A stretch of DNA of 64,000 nt from NCBI GenBank assembly GCA_010909165.1, contig MU008190.1, positions 531,166 through 595,165 of the forward strand, in the 5' to 3' direction. The notes beneath the pieces are model-generated. The model was not told where the DNA came from and did no database searches. It worked only from the letters and a program-made list of their open reading frames with translations. The position numbers and the translations under genes are program-made. The stretch comes from Anthoceros angustus. Its lineage: Eukaryota; Streptophyta; Anthocerotopsida; Anthocerotales; Anthocerotaceae. Shown here piece after piece: positions 23,620-34,418 of the stretch; the first letter of the stretch is position 1, and each line of letters starts with the position of its first letter.

Positions 23620-23985
23620 GTTTCTTTTCCGCTCAAGAAGACATAGGATATAGGAAACATAGGGTTCTCGAAACCCGCATATATCCCAAGGGTGATGATG
23701 TGAAGCTCATCTATATAATCACTAATATGAAAGGGCGGGCCGACGCATACCATGCTCCTATGTTTGCCGTGAAACTAAGATACATGATACGGGTTATGTC
23801 TGAAGAATTTACATATGATCCATGTCTATCGTGAGTATTCCGAGGATGAAGAGAATATGAAAAGTTTTAATTAGCAAAATATTATTTAATATTTTAATAT
23901 TATTTTCTAGAGACCTCAACTATGTATGAAGGAGAGGAGAGGATACGAGGCCTATGTTAAGATTGAGGATGATTGTAAGACTTAG
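23620..23985 (+). pseudogene. antisense exon pair in copia A1
   Basis: On the plus strand, opposite to pol, an AG at 23618-23619 is followed by 70 open codons (23622-23831) that include RIYPKGDDVKLIYIITNMKG. The exon ends at GTGAGTATTC (23831), an AT-rich gap of 80 bases ends in TTATTTTCTAG (23910), and a second open piece includes GYEAYVKIEDDCKT before a stop at 23983-23985. Copia B has a diverged equivalent (51171-51599), and A2 has the second part (to 30341). The pattern suggests a captured gene fragment with an intron. I do not recognise the family. Confidence 0.45.
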
Positions 23986-24049
23986 AATAGAATATTGGAT
24001 TACTAAGGTTATCTTAAGTAGACCAATTTAGCTAGGATGAACTATGGAG

Positions 24050-24932
24050 GCTTAGACAATGTGTCCAATATACCTAAACATTTCATATGTTTCTGCGTTC
24101 AATGCCTAGTGACTTTGTTAATAAATCACATTATCTAAAGTTTGAACATAACTAATATCTATAGTTTTATCCTCTATTTTCTCATGATATAATGATATTC
24201 GATGAATATGTTTAGTTCTAGAGTGGAAGAGGGTTCCTTGACAAGGCTATAGCTCCGACTATCACTCAACAACAAGGTGGGCTTTTCGCTTGTGATGAAG
24301 TTCACTCAAGGTTAGCCTAGTCCATACTATGTCTTTAGCAACCGAGGTTAGTACTCTACACTACCGGGACAAGGCTATGGTTGGTTGTTTCTTTGACCAG
24401 ATATTGGTGCTCCCACAGCGTAACTCGATACGGACCGCGGTGTGTCACATAGTGTCGTAATGTCAACGCCTTTATGCTCGGTGTATACTTGAATGTCAAT
24501 GTGCATGGTACCCTTGAGGTATCTCGAATATGCGCTTAGTTGACATCCGTTCACGCCTGTGGTTCTCGTGAATTGTGAACAGGAGCGACTTGAAAGATAT
24601 ATCCGGTCGAGTGAAGTTGGATAAATATATATGTGCCAACAAAGATGTCGATATGGGACGCGACATTTCCAACTTGTCAGTTGTCTTTGGACTCATATCC
24701 ATGGTAAGCGACCGCTAGCAAAGGTGTAGGTGTTTGCATCTTCAAGTCCAAACTTGGTTAAACTCTTTAATGTACTTGGTTTGAACAATACTCGAGTCTT
24801 GTTTGCTCGATCTCTAATAATGTTGACACCAAGTGCATATGTCATTTCTCCTAAATCGACATTTAAAAAGTCTTGAGCCGCCTTTTGATCTCGGCTAGGA
24901 GAGTAAGAGTGGCCATGAATACGTCGACACCG
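24050..24932 (-). pseudogene. pol: copia A1 pol remnant (RT end and RNase H)
   Basis: At 24962-24693 the minus strand reads MTYALGVNIIRDRANKTR and then LKSLTKFGLEDANTYTFASG, typical of the end of copia reverse transcriptase. At 24702-24496 it reads YLSNFTRPDISF, as at the start of the RNase H domain. Several frameshifts are present. The upstream part of pol is missing at the 24932 junction. Confidence 0.75.
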
Positions 24933-25257
24933 GTAGGTGATCAAAACACTAGCAGTGGTCATCCTCCCAGGTGGTAGGATCTCTCCTACCGCTCACCATG
25001 GTAGGAGTTTCTCCTACGTGGTAGGACACCTCCTACCACTCATGTAGGCTACCTTTCTCCTCACCAGGTCGCTTTGACCCGCTTTTCCCTGCATATCCTC
25101 TCTTCCCGACATGGTCCTACAACTCCCGCTCAAAAGGAGCAAAAAATTTCTTTGCATGTCTTCACACCAAACCATTCCTAGCAAAAAGAAAAGTATGGGT
25201 CTCGCTCCAGCAAACTCATTTAAGGTCATGTTCCGCCCAATCTTTTGCAGATTCCAT
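24933..25257 (-). mobile_element. gypsy LTR fragment (U3 start)
   Basis: This is the first 325 bases of the gypsy LTR in minus orientation, with the palindromes at 24960-25035 and the words ACATGGTCCTACAACTCCC and GCAAACTCATTTAAG. The expected end is degenerate near 25257 (CTTTTGCAGATTCCAT). It joins copia A1 at about 24932, where both parents share AC. Confidence 0.8.
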
Positions 25258-25560
25258 GTTTTGATTGGTGCACTTTGCATGGTAATCCATAATTAGTTGC
25301 TTCAACTTCTACTTGCGTTCAGATTGCGGAGGGGCAGATGGATTCTCATCATGACACTTACCAGCCAATCGCCTTCCTTGCCTCGTCTTCAAAGGAGATC
25401 TGGACAAGCCATGTTTTCCCTTCTTCTTCTTCCTCCCTTGTGCTACCGTGCAACAGCCTTCAGGCTGCCCCAAGGTCCTCTCTCTGGGACGAGGAGGGTG
25501 ATCTTCTTCCTCAAACTCCTCGTAGTCCGGAAGACTGCCGCGCCCACAAATGTATACATA

Positions 25561-26335
25561 CAGCGTGCATGGGCACACACGCTATTCTACCAAGGTAATT
25601 GTCAAACAATTCAACCACTTGTTTATGCATGGACTTCCGCGGACCTACAACCCCTCGACTACATGAATCCATCATCACATCTCCGCATCAAAGGACGCGA
25701 TGTACCGAAATGGCAAAATCCACCTATTTCGAATGGTCACCCTCTCTTGCACATCATCGCCGGAATCACACACTAAGATGCATGAAAAGCGCTCGATCCG
25801 TATGGTTGTTCTCCTCGATCAGATATCAACAATCCGCAAATAATGACCTGATTGCCGCTAGTTTGCCTACAACGCTACCAAAGCTGATCTTAATCACTGC
25901 TCGACTCAAGAGTCGCTCCACAAGACGCCTACACACGCCGGAAGATCTTCCGCCACGAGCCTTTTAATTGCGCTTTGTCCGTGTTTCCTCCAGGTATATG
26001 GCTTTTGCAGGTCGCTATGATGTCCATCCCATCTCTACACACATGCTACCCATCATGCCATCACATTCCCATCACATGCATGCAGTCATGGTCCATGCAT
26101 CACCTCCCCTCACATACTCATACTGAACACCCACACACACCCCTTGCCACACATTGCCCCTGACCATCTCTATCACTTACATGCCATGACAGCCAGTGAA
26201 AGGCCACACAACAAGACAGCGTGCATGGGCACACACGCTACCCTACCAAGGTAATTGTCAAACAATTCAACCACTTGTTTGCGGACTTCCGTGACTCACA
26301 ACCCTGACTACATGAACTATCATCACATCCGCACC
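25561..26335. repeat. pair of 120-130-base direct repeats
   Basis: Positions 25561-25690 and 26217-26335 both begin CAGCGTGCATGGGCACACAC and share GGTAATTGTCAAACAATTC and CATCATCACATC. They are 656 bases apart. The second copy has small losses. No reading frame is shared. Confidence 0.75.
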
Positions 26336-26743
26336 GTGACACCGCGAATGGCCCCCGCCAAAGTTTCTGGCCGCATAGGAACAAACCGTTCATTTTTTAA
26401 GCACCACTTTGGGACACTATATGTCAGAGAATCGCTTGGCTTGCGAAACCTCCTCCGTGAACATGCCATCCCCGAGTCAGTGGTTCGATGGTCTGCCGTG
26501 TCTGGCCCGTCCTCCCTGTACAACAAAGCTGCCACACGCCTTCGATCTCTTCCGGTCCAAATACTCATCCACTTGCGCTGGCCCAATCGCAGCACGCCTT
26601 TGCTCGATGTCGTCGCTACGAGCTCCTCTTTCATCACTATCGAGTTCGGGCCTTCACCTTGGTAATGGACCGCTCAAACCATTTCACATAATATTGTTTT
26701 CGGATGGCTAATCGAGCCTCGGTGCAAAATCTCCTCCACATTG

Positions 26744-26998
26744 TCATTGGGGAAAGCGATACCAAGATTCCAAAGTGGCCTCATCCCATTCCAACACTCC
26801 TGTGCGCAGACAAGAAAACACCCTGTAAAAGGCTCGTGGATAACCAATGGCAAAACGACCCGCTTTTTCTCTATGCAAATGACTGAGCCACACTTTCAAA
26901 CTCTGCAAATCAGCTGGTTTCTCCTTGTGTTTGTACACCAGAAACCCTTCTCTAGGCCAATGATCAAACACCTGATGCATAAACAAGTGATGCTCCAA
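26744..26998 (-). pseudogene. unrecognised reading frame fragment
   Basis: An open frame of 84 codons has a protein-like composition: it includes DHWPREGFLVYKHKEKPADL and later VLEWDEATLESWYRF. A second open piece of 104 codons follows downstream (26637-26323) in another frame. Both could belong to one decayed protein on the minus strand. I do not recognise a family, and a chance open frame is possible. Confidence 0.25.
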
Positions 26999-29599
26999 CT
27001 TCCGGAAGGCCCCTTCACAATAACTAGTTCACATGAAGCTTTGTCTGTTCATGCCCCTACCTGCCAACTGAAAAAGGTCTCGATGATCATAAGGAAAATT
27101 TTCAATGTTGCAGGTTTCATGATGCGATTCTACATACAGCAAAAATGCTTGTAACCTGTGAATGTCTTAGGCCGCTCGGGCTCGTCACAGTTGATATCTC
27201 CTCACCAAAGGTCTTCCATTTGTCCTCCCAAGGTCCGGTCCCGAAAACCGTGGAACACTAGTGTTCATCCCCGCGAAACATGATTTGCAGCATGGTCCGC
27301 TTCCATATCCATGTTAGCAATCTTGTGTTAGGGTCGACTTAACCCACTTCTTTGATACTCACACAAGAATTATCGATTGTGATTGTCGAACCACCAAGCG
27401 AATTCCACCGACTCTCTAGAGATGACCGGTAACGCCAATTGACTTCAAGGCGCAGTGTCAAGCGCTCACATCCAACGTGATCCTACCGATCTCTACCATC
27501 ATGGAGACGATTTCTTAGTCTCAATTTCGCTCAACCCACACATCATCCATTTGTGAGTGAGTTGCACTGCCCCAGACATGACACGCCTCATTCCACTCCT
27601 CGACTCTGCCTAGATGCCTCGGGCACCGCCGACCACTTTGGGAATTGTGCTTCACATCCCCGCCTCACGGAATCTTCGTCACCATCCGCGTCTTGTGATC
27701 GCTTAGGGTCTTCAATTGCAACCTATGCACCGCAAAGAACCATGATTAACACTTCAATGCGTTTAAGCTCCAGGCGCTTCCACGCTGTCGTCTCTCTTCT
27801 CGCAACCACAAAATCGCCAACCAACCTAATTAGCCGCCATGCTTTGTTTACCACCCACACACGGGTTGTGGCCGTGTCCGGCCCCTCCTCTCACATACAC
27901 TATGATGACTCACTGTAACTTATTCGCTTGCCTCCATGCACCACCACCTGATGGGTGATACAATCAACACCAAATACCTCAATTTCTCCATCAAATTGGT
28001 CAATCCTCTCGCTCCTGCAGTTCTTGGGTTCCTCGGCTCACCATCGCACTCCACTGCCTGCGGGCTCACTTATCAGACGCCCGTGGCGCGATTTCACGAC
28101 CGACGGCCAAATGCGCCAAGACAATCCCGCAAGGTCGCTGTAGCAAGGGGTCCGCTCCCAAGAGAACGATAGTCTGCTTGGCACGCCACCGATTTTAAAT
28201 TCCCACGCCGCTGACTGCTCTGGACCCTTGGACGCACGCCCCCAAGGCCTACAGGCTTTTTAACACTAACCACTCTTAACGCCATCGAACAGCTCTTGCA
28301 GGTAGGAGAAACGCTTAAGGACTCGCTTGCGCCCTGCATTCTGATCGGGCCCGTTCTTCTGCTCTGCTCGTCAGTCCGCTCTTCTCACCTCCTCAATACA
28401 CTCACTGCTGCTTGGGAAGAGTGGTGGGCCATGGAGCCTCCCGGACCTCCTCCGCATTGCCTGCCAGTTTCCTGGCCTCCGTCTTCAAGTTTCACGCCTC
28501 CCGGAGTTCTCCGTAATAGGAGGAACCGCCTAAGGTTGAGTGTAATTGTCCCTCCCTGTATACCCATTTGAGCTAGCGTGAACGCCCGTGAGCTAAGCGG
28601 CACCAACGGCCAGACGGGACCGAACGCTGAGCCGTATGAACTTGCTCCACCGACCTTGGTTGAGCTTCCAACGACACCAAGCCAAAACACATATGCTCTT
28701 CTCTCGCCCAAGGAATGATCCCATTCCATTCACCTTGCCCGCTGTGAGGCCGGACTTCGCCTGTGCTCGCAAGCCGCCCATCAAGACATCGCCTGGTGTT
28801 CCAAAGTCGGGTGAACCTCGCATAGTCTTGAAGTATGAGCGCTTGAGGGTCGAGCTGACTGTGACTTTGGGCCAAGCTCCAAAGCAGAGTATTCATGCAT
28901 GACTGAGGAGCTCCTATATGCCCCCCTACGGCGAATCAAACTACGATGCATACTGTGGGAGACTCGTTGTTGGGAAAACTCCTTCCATCTTTGGCTAGGA
29001 AGTGGAGAGGCTAGGCCCGCCATCATATGTCGCATCTTCTCGCCCATCATCCCATTTGATTGGGCTAGGGAAGAGAGGAGCTCCACCAATCCATTGGACG
29101 AGGTGGGGAGAGGGGCGATCAAGACCCGCCAGATGCTCATGTCAAGTCCCCACACAAGGCAACCAAATCGGCAGTGAGAGTAATAGCATCAAGCTCCGTG
29201 ATGGTAAAAGCGGTTTGACCCATCGCTACCTCTCCACCAAGGTGGAAAAGTCAAACCGCACCACCTCGGTCATGAGCAACAAAGAGGAGGAGCATGTCCA
29301 GCCTCTTTGAATGGTGATAGCGATACATGATGCGAGGGGTCGAGATAGGCAGCAGGGACCGGTTAGAAGGTCGCGCACCCGCCGACTCAAACCACACGAA
29401 AGTCTATGTCGGATCCCGAGTGGACCGAGAATTGTGAAAGGCGGGTGAGCAGGAAGAAGGTGCGTAAGGCTCGAGCGAGGATGGGGATGGGAGAAATGGT
29501 GAGGTACCTGAGGAGCAAGAATTCTCATGGAGCCCGCCCATGAAATAATAAGAAGGAGCTGCGGCCGATGTCAGGACCGTGAATGGCGAGGGTAGTTCG

Positions 29600-30035
29600 T
29601 GTGCCGATTGTCTCCATTATTATGATACAGCCCCATGTGAAATGCAAGGAGAGAGGTCCCTACTTGGCGACGAGCAAGGGTCCCCGATCGGCCCACCCCC
29701 GCACACACCACCACACGCTAGGTTGTCACTGTGACCTTGACCGGGCCTCCTCCGGAGTCGCTGCCCCTGCCTCAGCTCCAGAGACTCAGACTCACGCTAG
29801 CAAAAGACGCAGGCAAGGTTCTACAAGGAAACGCTGCATCCACCCCAAGAGAAAGATGTTTACCAGAGCAGCCCCGCCTTCTTATACCACGCCCAAGGTC
29901 AAGGCGCCTTTATTACACCCTATTTTGAGTCCGGTAGCCAAATTTTTAGTGTACCCTAATCACCCACCTACTATCTCCCTTCCGCCTATCTCCGCTAGGG
30001 CGGGGCCTGGAGTGCCCTCTGGCTTTCGCCTTGGC
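29600..30035. other. LTR-like sequence next to copia A2
   Basis: The segment ends abruptly where copia A2 starts at 30036. Its words CCCAAGAGAAAGATG and GCGCCTTTATTACACCCT recur in similar order and spacing at 62230-62330 (CCCAAAAGAAAAATG and AGTGCCTTTATTACATCCCT). These may be two diverged LTRs of one unlisted family. Confidence 0.3.
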
Positions 30036-30419
30036 GCAATCACTAATATGAAAGGGGAATTCGGGCCGACCACCATGCTCCTATGTTTGCGAAACTAAGA
30101 TACACATGATACGGGTTATGTATCTGTGTGAAGAATTTCCGGACATATGATCCATGTCTATCGTGAGTATTCTTGAGGTTAAGAAAATATGGAAAAGTTT
30201 TAATTAGCAAAATATTATTTAATATTTTAATATTATTTTCAGAGCACCTCAACTATGTATGAAGAGAGGATGGGATACGCCTATGTTAAGATTGAGGATG
30301 ATTGTTCAAGACTTAGAATAGAATATTGGACTAGTTTTTAAGGTTATCTCAAGTAGACCAATTTAGGCTAGGATGAACTATTGGAGGCTTAGACAATGTG
30401 TCCAATATACCTAAACATT

Positions 30420-33394
30420 TCATATGTTTCTGTGCGATTCAATGCCTAGTGACTTTGTTAATAAAAATGCGTTATCTAAAGTTTGAACATAACTAATATC
30501 TATAGTTTTATCCTCTATTTTCTCTACGATATAATGATATTCGACAATATGTTTAGTTCTAGAGTGGAAGGCAGGGTTCCTTGACAAGGCTATAGCTCAC
30601 GACTATCACTCAACAACAAGGTGGGCTTTTCCGATGAAGTTCACTCAAGGTTAGCCTAGTCCATACTATGTCTTTAGCAACCGAGGTTAGTACTCTATAC
30701 TCGACTCGGTCTTGGACAAGGCTATGGTTGGTTGTTTCTTACTTGACCAGATATTGGTGCTCCCCAATAGCAGACGTCGATCACGGATCTGCGTGTGGTC
30801 ACCGAGTCGGCGTCGGTATTAATGTCAACGTCTTTATGCACGGTGTATACTTGAATGTCAATCCACGTGTGCATGGTACCCTTGAGGTATCGAATATGCG
30901 CTTAGTTGACATCCGGTGTTCACGCGTGGTTCTCCGAGAATTGTGAGCAGGCGACTTGAAAGATATATCGGTCGAGTGAAGTTGGATAAATATATAAGTG
31001 TGTAACAGACATGTCGATATGGGAATGACATTTCCAACTTATCTTGTCTTGTCTTTGGACTCATATCCATGGTAAGCTGACCGCTAGCAAAGGTGTAGGC
31101 GTTTCGCATCTTCAAGTCCAAACTTGGTTAAACTTTCTTTAATGTACTTGGTTTGAACAATACTCGAGTCTTGTTTGCTCGATCTCTAATAATGTTGACA
31201 CCAAGTGCATATGTCATTTCTCCTAAATCGGACATTTCATAAAAGTCTTGAGCCGACTTTTGATCTCGGCTAGGAGGTAAGAGAGTTTGTGGCCATGAAT
31301 ACGTCGTCGACGTGAGCAATAAGTAAAGGTATCATTGCACGATATTAGGATATACATGCATGCATCGGCATCACTTTGCGGAAGCCTCTTTGATGAGTTT
31401 CACATGTATGTCCATATTCCAATTTTACCGGTTGAGCCATACAAGCCTTTAATTAGTCACATACCCAATCTTCCTTGCCTTTAACTCATAACCTTGGGCT
31501 GTTTCATGTAGATTTCTTCTTGAAGACGACCATGAGATATCTTGTCTTCACATCCATCATATGGAGCTCAAGATCATGATGGGTTGTTTTAAGATTATTC
31601 TAAGGGAAGCAAACTTTGCTCTGGGCGAATGTGGCCCATGGGAGGTAATCTAAACCCGGTATGGGTGAATCCCACAGCCACAAGGCGTGCTTTGTATCTC
31701 TCAATGGAACCATCTCCTTTTCTCTTAATTTTGAATACCCATTTGCTGGTGACTATCTTCCTACCCTTAGGTGGCTTAACCAATTCCATGTAGAGTTACT
31801 AATGAGAGAGTTATATTCGAATCTCTGACTACCTTCCATAAGGCTTTTCGAGAAGAGAAAGCTTGTTTTAAGGTAAGAGGTTCTTGGATCTATGGTTGCC
31901 TTGTACACTTGTGAGTAAAGTGATACAGAATAGGATCATCAAAACAGCTAGATATCCTAAAGGAGGTTCCTTCCATCCCTTGGATTGCGGGACGGGTTCT
32001 TAAGTTGTACCTTTGTGTAGGTTCGGTGCATCTTCCAAGCGAACATCAATAGGATCATGGTGCTCCATGTCATTCAGGAGGGTCATCATGCTCTTCATAA
32101 AAGTGTCACTGGCTCCTCGACTTGAATGTTGTCGCCATCGTGGTGTTTCATGTGGAATAGATGCTAACTCCTCCTCCTCCTGCAAGAGGTTCAACCACGG
32201 GAACACGTAGGCGAGGCGGAAATTGAGTGATATAATCGGTATCATCAAATGAGGAGGTATCTCGAGGGCTCTTGACGTCCTCGGGGCGGATGTGGCTCCC
32301 TCTGGGGAAAGAGGTAAGACTCATGAAAAGTAACACTCGCATATATAAGCTTCCGTGTGGTGGGTTCAAATAACTTGTAACCTTTGATGCCTTCGGTGTA
32401 GCCAATAAATAGATATTTGGCAGCTTTTGGATCTAACTTCTTGCGTTGTACTTTAGGGATAAAGACATATGCAAGAGATCCAAAAATTTGAAGGTGATCT
32501 ATGGAAGGCTTGTTGCCAGTGAATGCTTCATATGGAGTCATACCTTGAACTGAGGAAGTCGGCAGGCGATTCATGAGATAGGTTGCTGTAAGGAGGGCCT
32601 CGCCCAATAAGCTTTGGATAAGTTAGCTTGTGTTAGCAGCAACTGTAATCTCTTAGGCGGAGATTCTTATCGCCATTTCTTTGAGGAGTGTATACTACAC
32701 TTAATTGTTGAGCTACGCCTTCTCGACAAATTCAGCAAATCTATGAGATGTAAACTCTCCACCGTTGTCGGAACGTAAGGTCTTGAGTTTGTGATCGTAA
32801 GCCTTTACGCCCATGCCATGTAATCCTTGAAAAGCGATAAGTTTCACTCTTTGGGTGAGGATGTAGGGCGAGGCAGAATAGTCGGTAAAGTTAAGAAGTA
32901 TCTACTACCACCTAAGGAGGGTGTAGAGAGGGGTCCACAAATGTCTGTGTACTATCTCTAAAGGTGACTTGGCCCTTTGAGGAGATGGATTTTGAAAGGT
33001 TCTGGTGACGTTTGTGAGGACACGGGTTTACCAATCTAAGTTGTGAACCTTGGAGAGGCAGGTGTTCTATAGAGGTTGTCTCTAGACATTTGGAGTAACT
33101 TCTGACTATTAGGATGACCTAATCTACAATGCCAGAGCATCGTGTGTGTTGGTTGTGCAGAATGTTGGGAGGCTACATTGACGGAATGTGTGGCTCCGAC
33201 TGTAATTGACAATCTATAGAGTCCATCTTCTAAGATGCCAGTGCAGATATTGTGTGTTTTATTCTTAAGGTAGGAAAGAGAACAGCTATCGGCATATAAA
33301 AGGACCTGCATGTTGTGTTCTTTGCAAAGACTAGCGGCAGACACTAGGTTTTTGCACATGGCAGGAACATGGAGGACTTGGTGAAGATGAAGAG
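30420..33394 (-). pseudogene. pol: copia A2 pol (protease end, integrase, RT, RNase H)
   Basis: In minus-strand order the remnant contains the protease tail (HQVLHVPAMCKNLVSAASL), the pre-integrase motif (MLWHCRLGHPNSQKL, about 33130), the integrase end and following linker (LPTSSVQGMTPYEAFTGNKP, open at 32607-32245), the reverse transcriptase start (KPPKGRKIVTSKWVFKIKRK, 31789-31595), its end (MTYALGVNIIRDRANKTR, near 31220) and RNase H (YLSNFTRP, near 30990). All blocks are in different frames because of small indels. The product would be the Pol polyprotein that copies and integrates the element. Confidence 0.8.
33390..33394 (+). other. target site duplication AAGAG (left of P)
   Basis: AAGAG directly precedes the LTR start TGTGGAACG and is repeated at 59494-59498 directly after the LTR end CCTCCCACA. 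Joining the flanks restores copia sequence collinear with copia B near 54680. Confidence 0.9.
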
Positions 33395-33599
33395 TGTGGA
33401 ACGCAAAAGTTTGGGCAACTAGCTTAAATGAGTTCGTTTTGAAACAGGCCCACACTCTTTTGCTAGAAATGGTTTGGTGAAGACATGCAAGGAAATTTTT
33501 TGCTCCTTTTTGAGCGGGAGTTGTAGGACCATGTCGGGAAGGCAGAGAGGATATGGGGAAAAAGCGGGTCAAAACGACCTCGGTGAGGAGAAAAGGTAA

Positions 33600-33850
33600 C
33601 CTACATGAGTGGTAGGAGGTGTCCTACCACCGTAGGAGAAACTCCTACCATGGTGAGAGGGTAGGAGAGATCCTACCACCGTGGGAGGATGACCTGCTAG
33701 TGTTTTGATCACCTACCGGTGTAGGAATAGCTCCTACCATGGTAGGAGAGGGTAGGAAGGTATCCCACCGTGGGAGAAACTCCTACCGTGGTAGGAGAAA
33801 GGGAAAACGCCTACCATGGTAGGAGGATGTCCTACCACGGTGGGATAGGT
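33600..33850. repeat. cluster of 16-bp palindromes in U3 of P 5' LTR
   Basis: At least seven full or partial copies of TCCTACCRYGGTAGGA lie within 250 bases, ending 40 bases before the CTATATATAG site. Matching clusters stand at 46430-46650, 20200-20430 and 11260-11520. Within the cluster some sites keep only one arm. Confidence 0.85.
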
Positions 33851-33890
33851 TTCTAAGGAAGTAGCTTATGTTTTAGGCAGGATAGGCTTG

Positions 33891-33900
33891 CTATATATAG
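33891..33900 (+). promoter_or_regulatory. TATA-like site CTATATATAG, P 5' LTR
   Basis: A TATA-like palindrome lies directly downstream of the palindrome cluster and is conserved in the other LTRs. It may start a transcript that covers the whole LTR reading region. Confidence 0.45.
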
Positions 33901-34045
33901 AGTCTTTTAGTGGACTAGATAAATAGGCCAAAATAGGTAATTAAGAAATTAGAGGCTAATTTTCAGTAATTAGAAATTAGAAAAATAGGGAAATTGGTAT
34001 TTTAGTATAAGGAATTAGGAAACTAACATCAATGGTGGGAAAGGG

Positions 34046-34117
34046 GCCACGTGGCACACATCCAAGGGCAGGATAGAATGGTAGTTACTTTTCTAACCCT
34101 TGGGTGACTTATAAAAG
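34046..34117 (+). promoter_or_regulatory. G-box and TATA box ahead of the LTR reading region
   Basis: GCCACGTGGC (34046-34055) is followed 53 bases later by TTATAAAAG (34109-34117). Both motifs are intact in all four LTR copies, although the surrounding sequence has many indels. The spacing suits a plant promoter whose transcript would begin near 34140, about 510 bases before the first ATG of the LTR reading region. Confidence 0.6.
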
Positions 34118-34418
34118 TGGTGCAGTGCTGCAGGAGGCCACAACTCGAAACTTGAAGGAGGCGGCCGCAGAAGGCGCCGCCACACCTCAAGCTGCCCAAG
34201 GCCCCCATACAGCACGCACGCCCCCTGTTGAGGAGGAGAAGGGCGCAAGCTCAGCAAGGAGGAAATCCAGCGCCCAAGAGAGGAAGAAGGAGGAAAAGAG
34301 AAGAAGAGAAGGGAGAAGAAGGTTGGGGCGCAACCCAACACTTGCCAAGCTCGTGAGGGTGCCTAGGAGGGTGGAGCGTGGCAAGATTGCTAGGAAACCG
34401 TGCGGGAAGGGCTCCTAA
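34104..34418 (+). pseudogene. basic reading frame, P 5' LTR copy
   Basis: This is the plus-strand counterpart of 19636-19932. It has Ala/Glu/Arg-rich codons, then NPTLAKLVRVPRRVERGK and a stop after the residues GKGS. There is no ATG in this frame. Its place directly downstream of the TATA box at 34109 means it would be at the 5' end of that transcript. Confidence 0.35.

Larger units (their letters stand above)
22061..24932 (-). mobile_element. Ty1/copia element A1, 3' part only
   Basis: A1 comprises a 3' LTR (22061-22336), a purine tract, a post-pol region and the end of pol (RNase H and the last part of reverse transcriptase). It stops abruptly at 24932 within the reverse transcriptase region, where gypsy LTR sequence begins. 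It is very similar to A2 (30036-31310) but is a separate copy, because both contain the same pol segment. Confidence 0.8.
25258..30035. other. unassigned region, moderately GC-rich
   Basis: This region matches neither the gypsy nor the copia elements of the window. Open frames are short and lie on both strands. Because it abuts a gypsy LTR start on the minus strand, the first part (25258 onward) may be the 3' internal part of another gypsy element. The frame at 25578-25309 ends in a basic tail (KTRQGRRLAGKCHDENPSAP) before a stop. A 130-base direct repeat is listed separately. From about 29600 the sequence is LTR-like. I see no convincing host gene. Confidence 0.35.
30036..33394 (-). mobile_element. 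Ty1/copia element A2, left part
   Basis: This is the pol-containing part of a minus-strand copia. It is truncated at 30036 inside the post-pol region and interrupted at 33394 by the gypsy element P. Its continuation (gag, protease start and 5' LTR) is at 59499-61715. The intact copia B shows the uninterrupted order. Confidence 0.85.
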
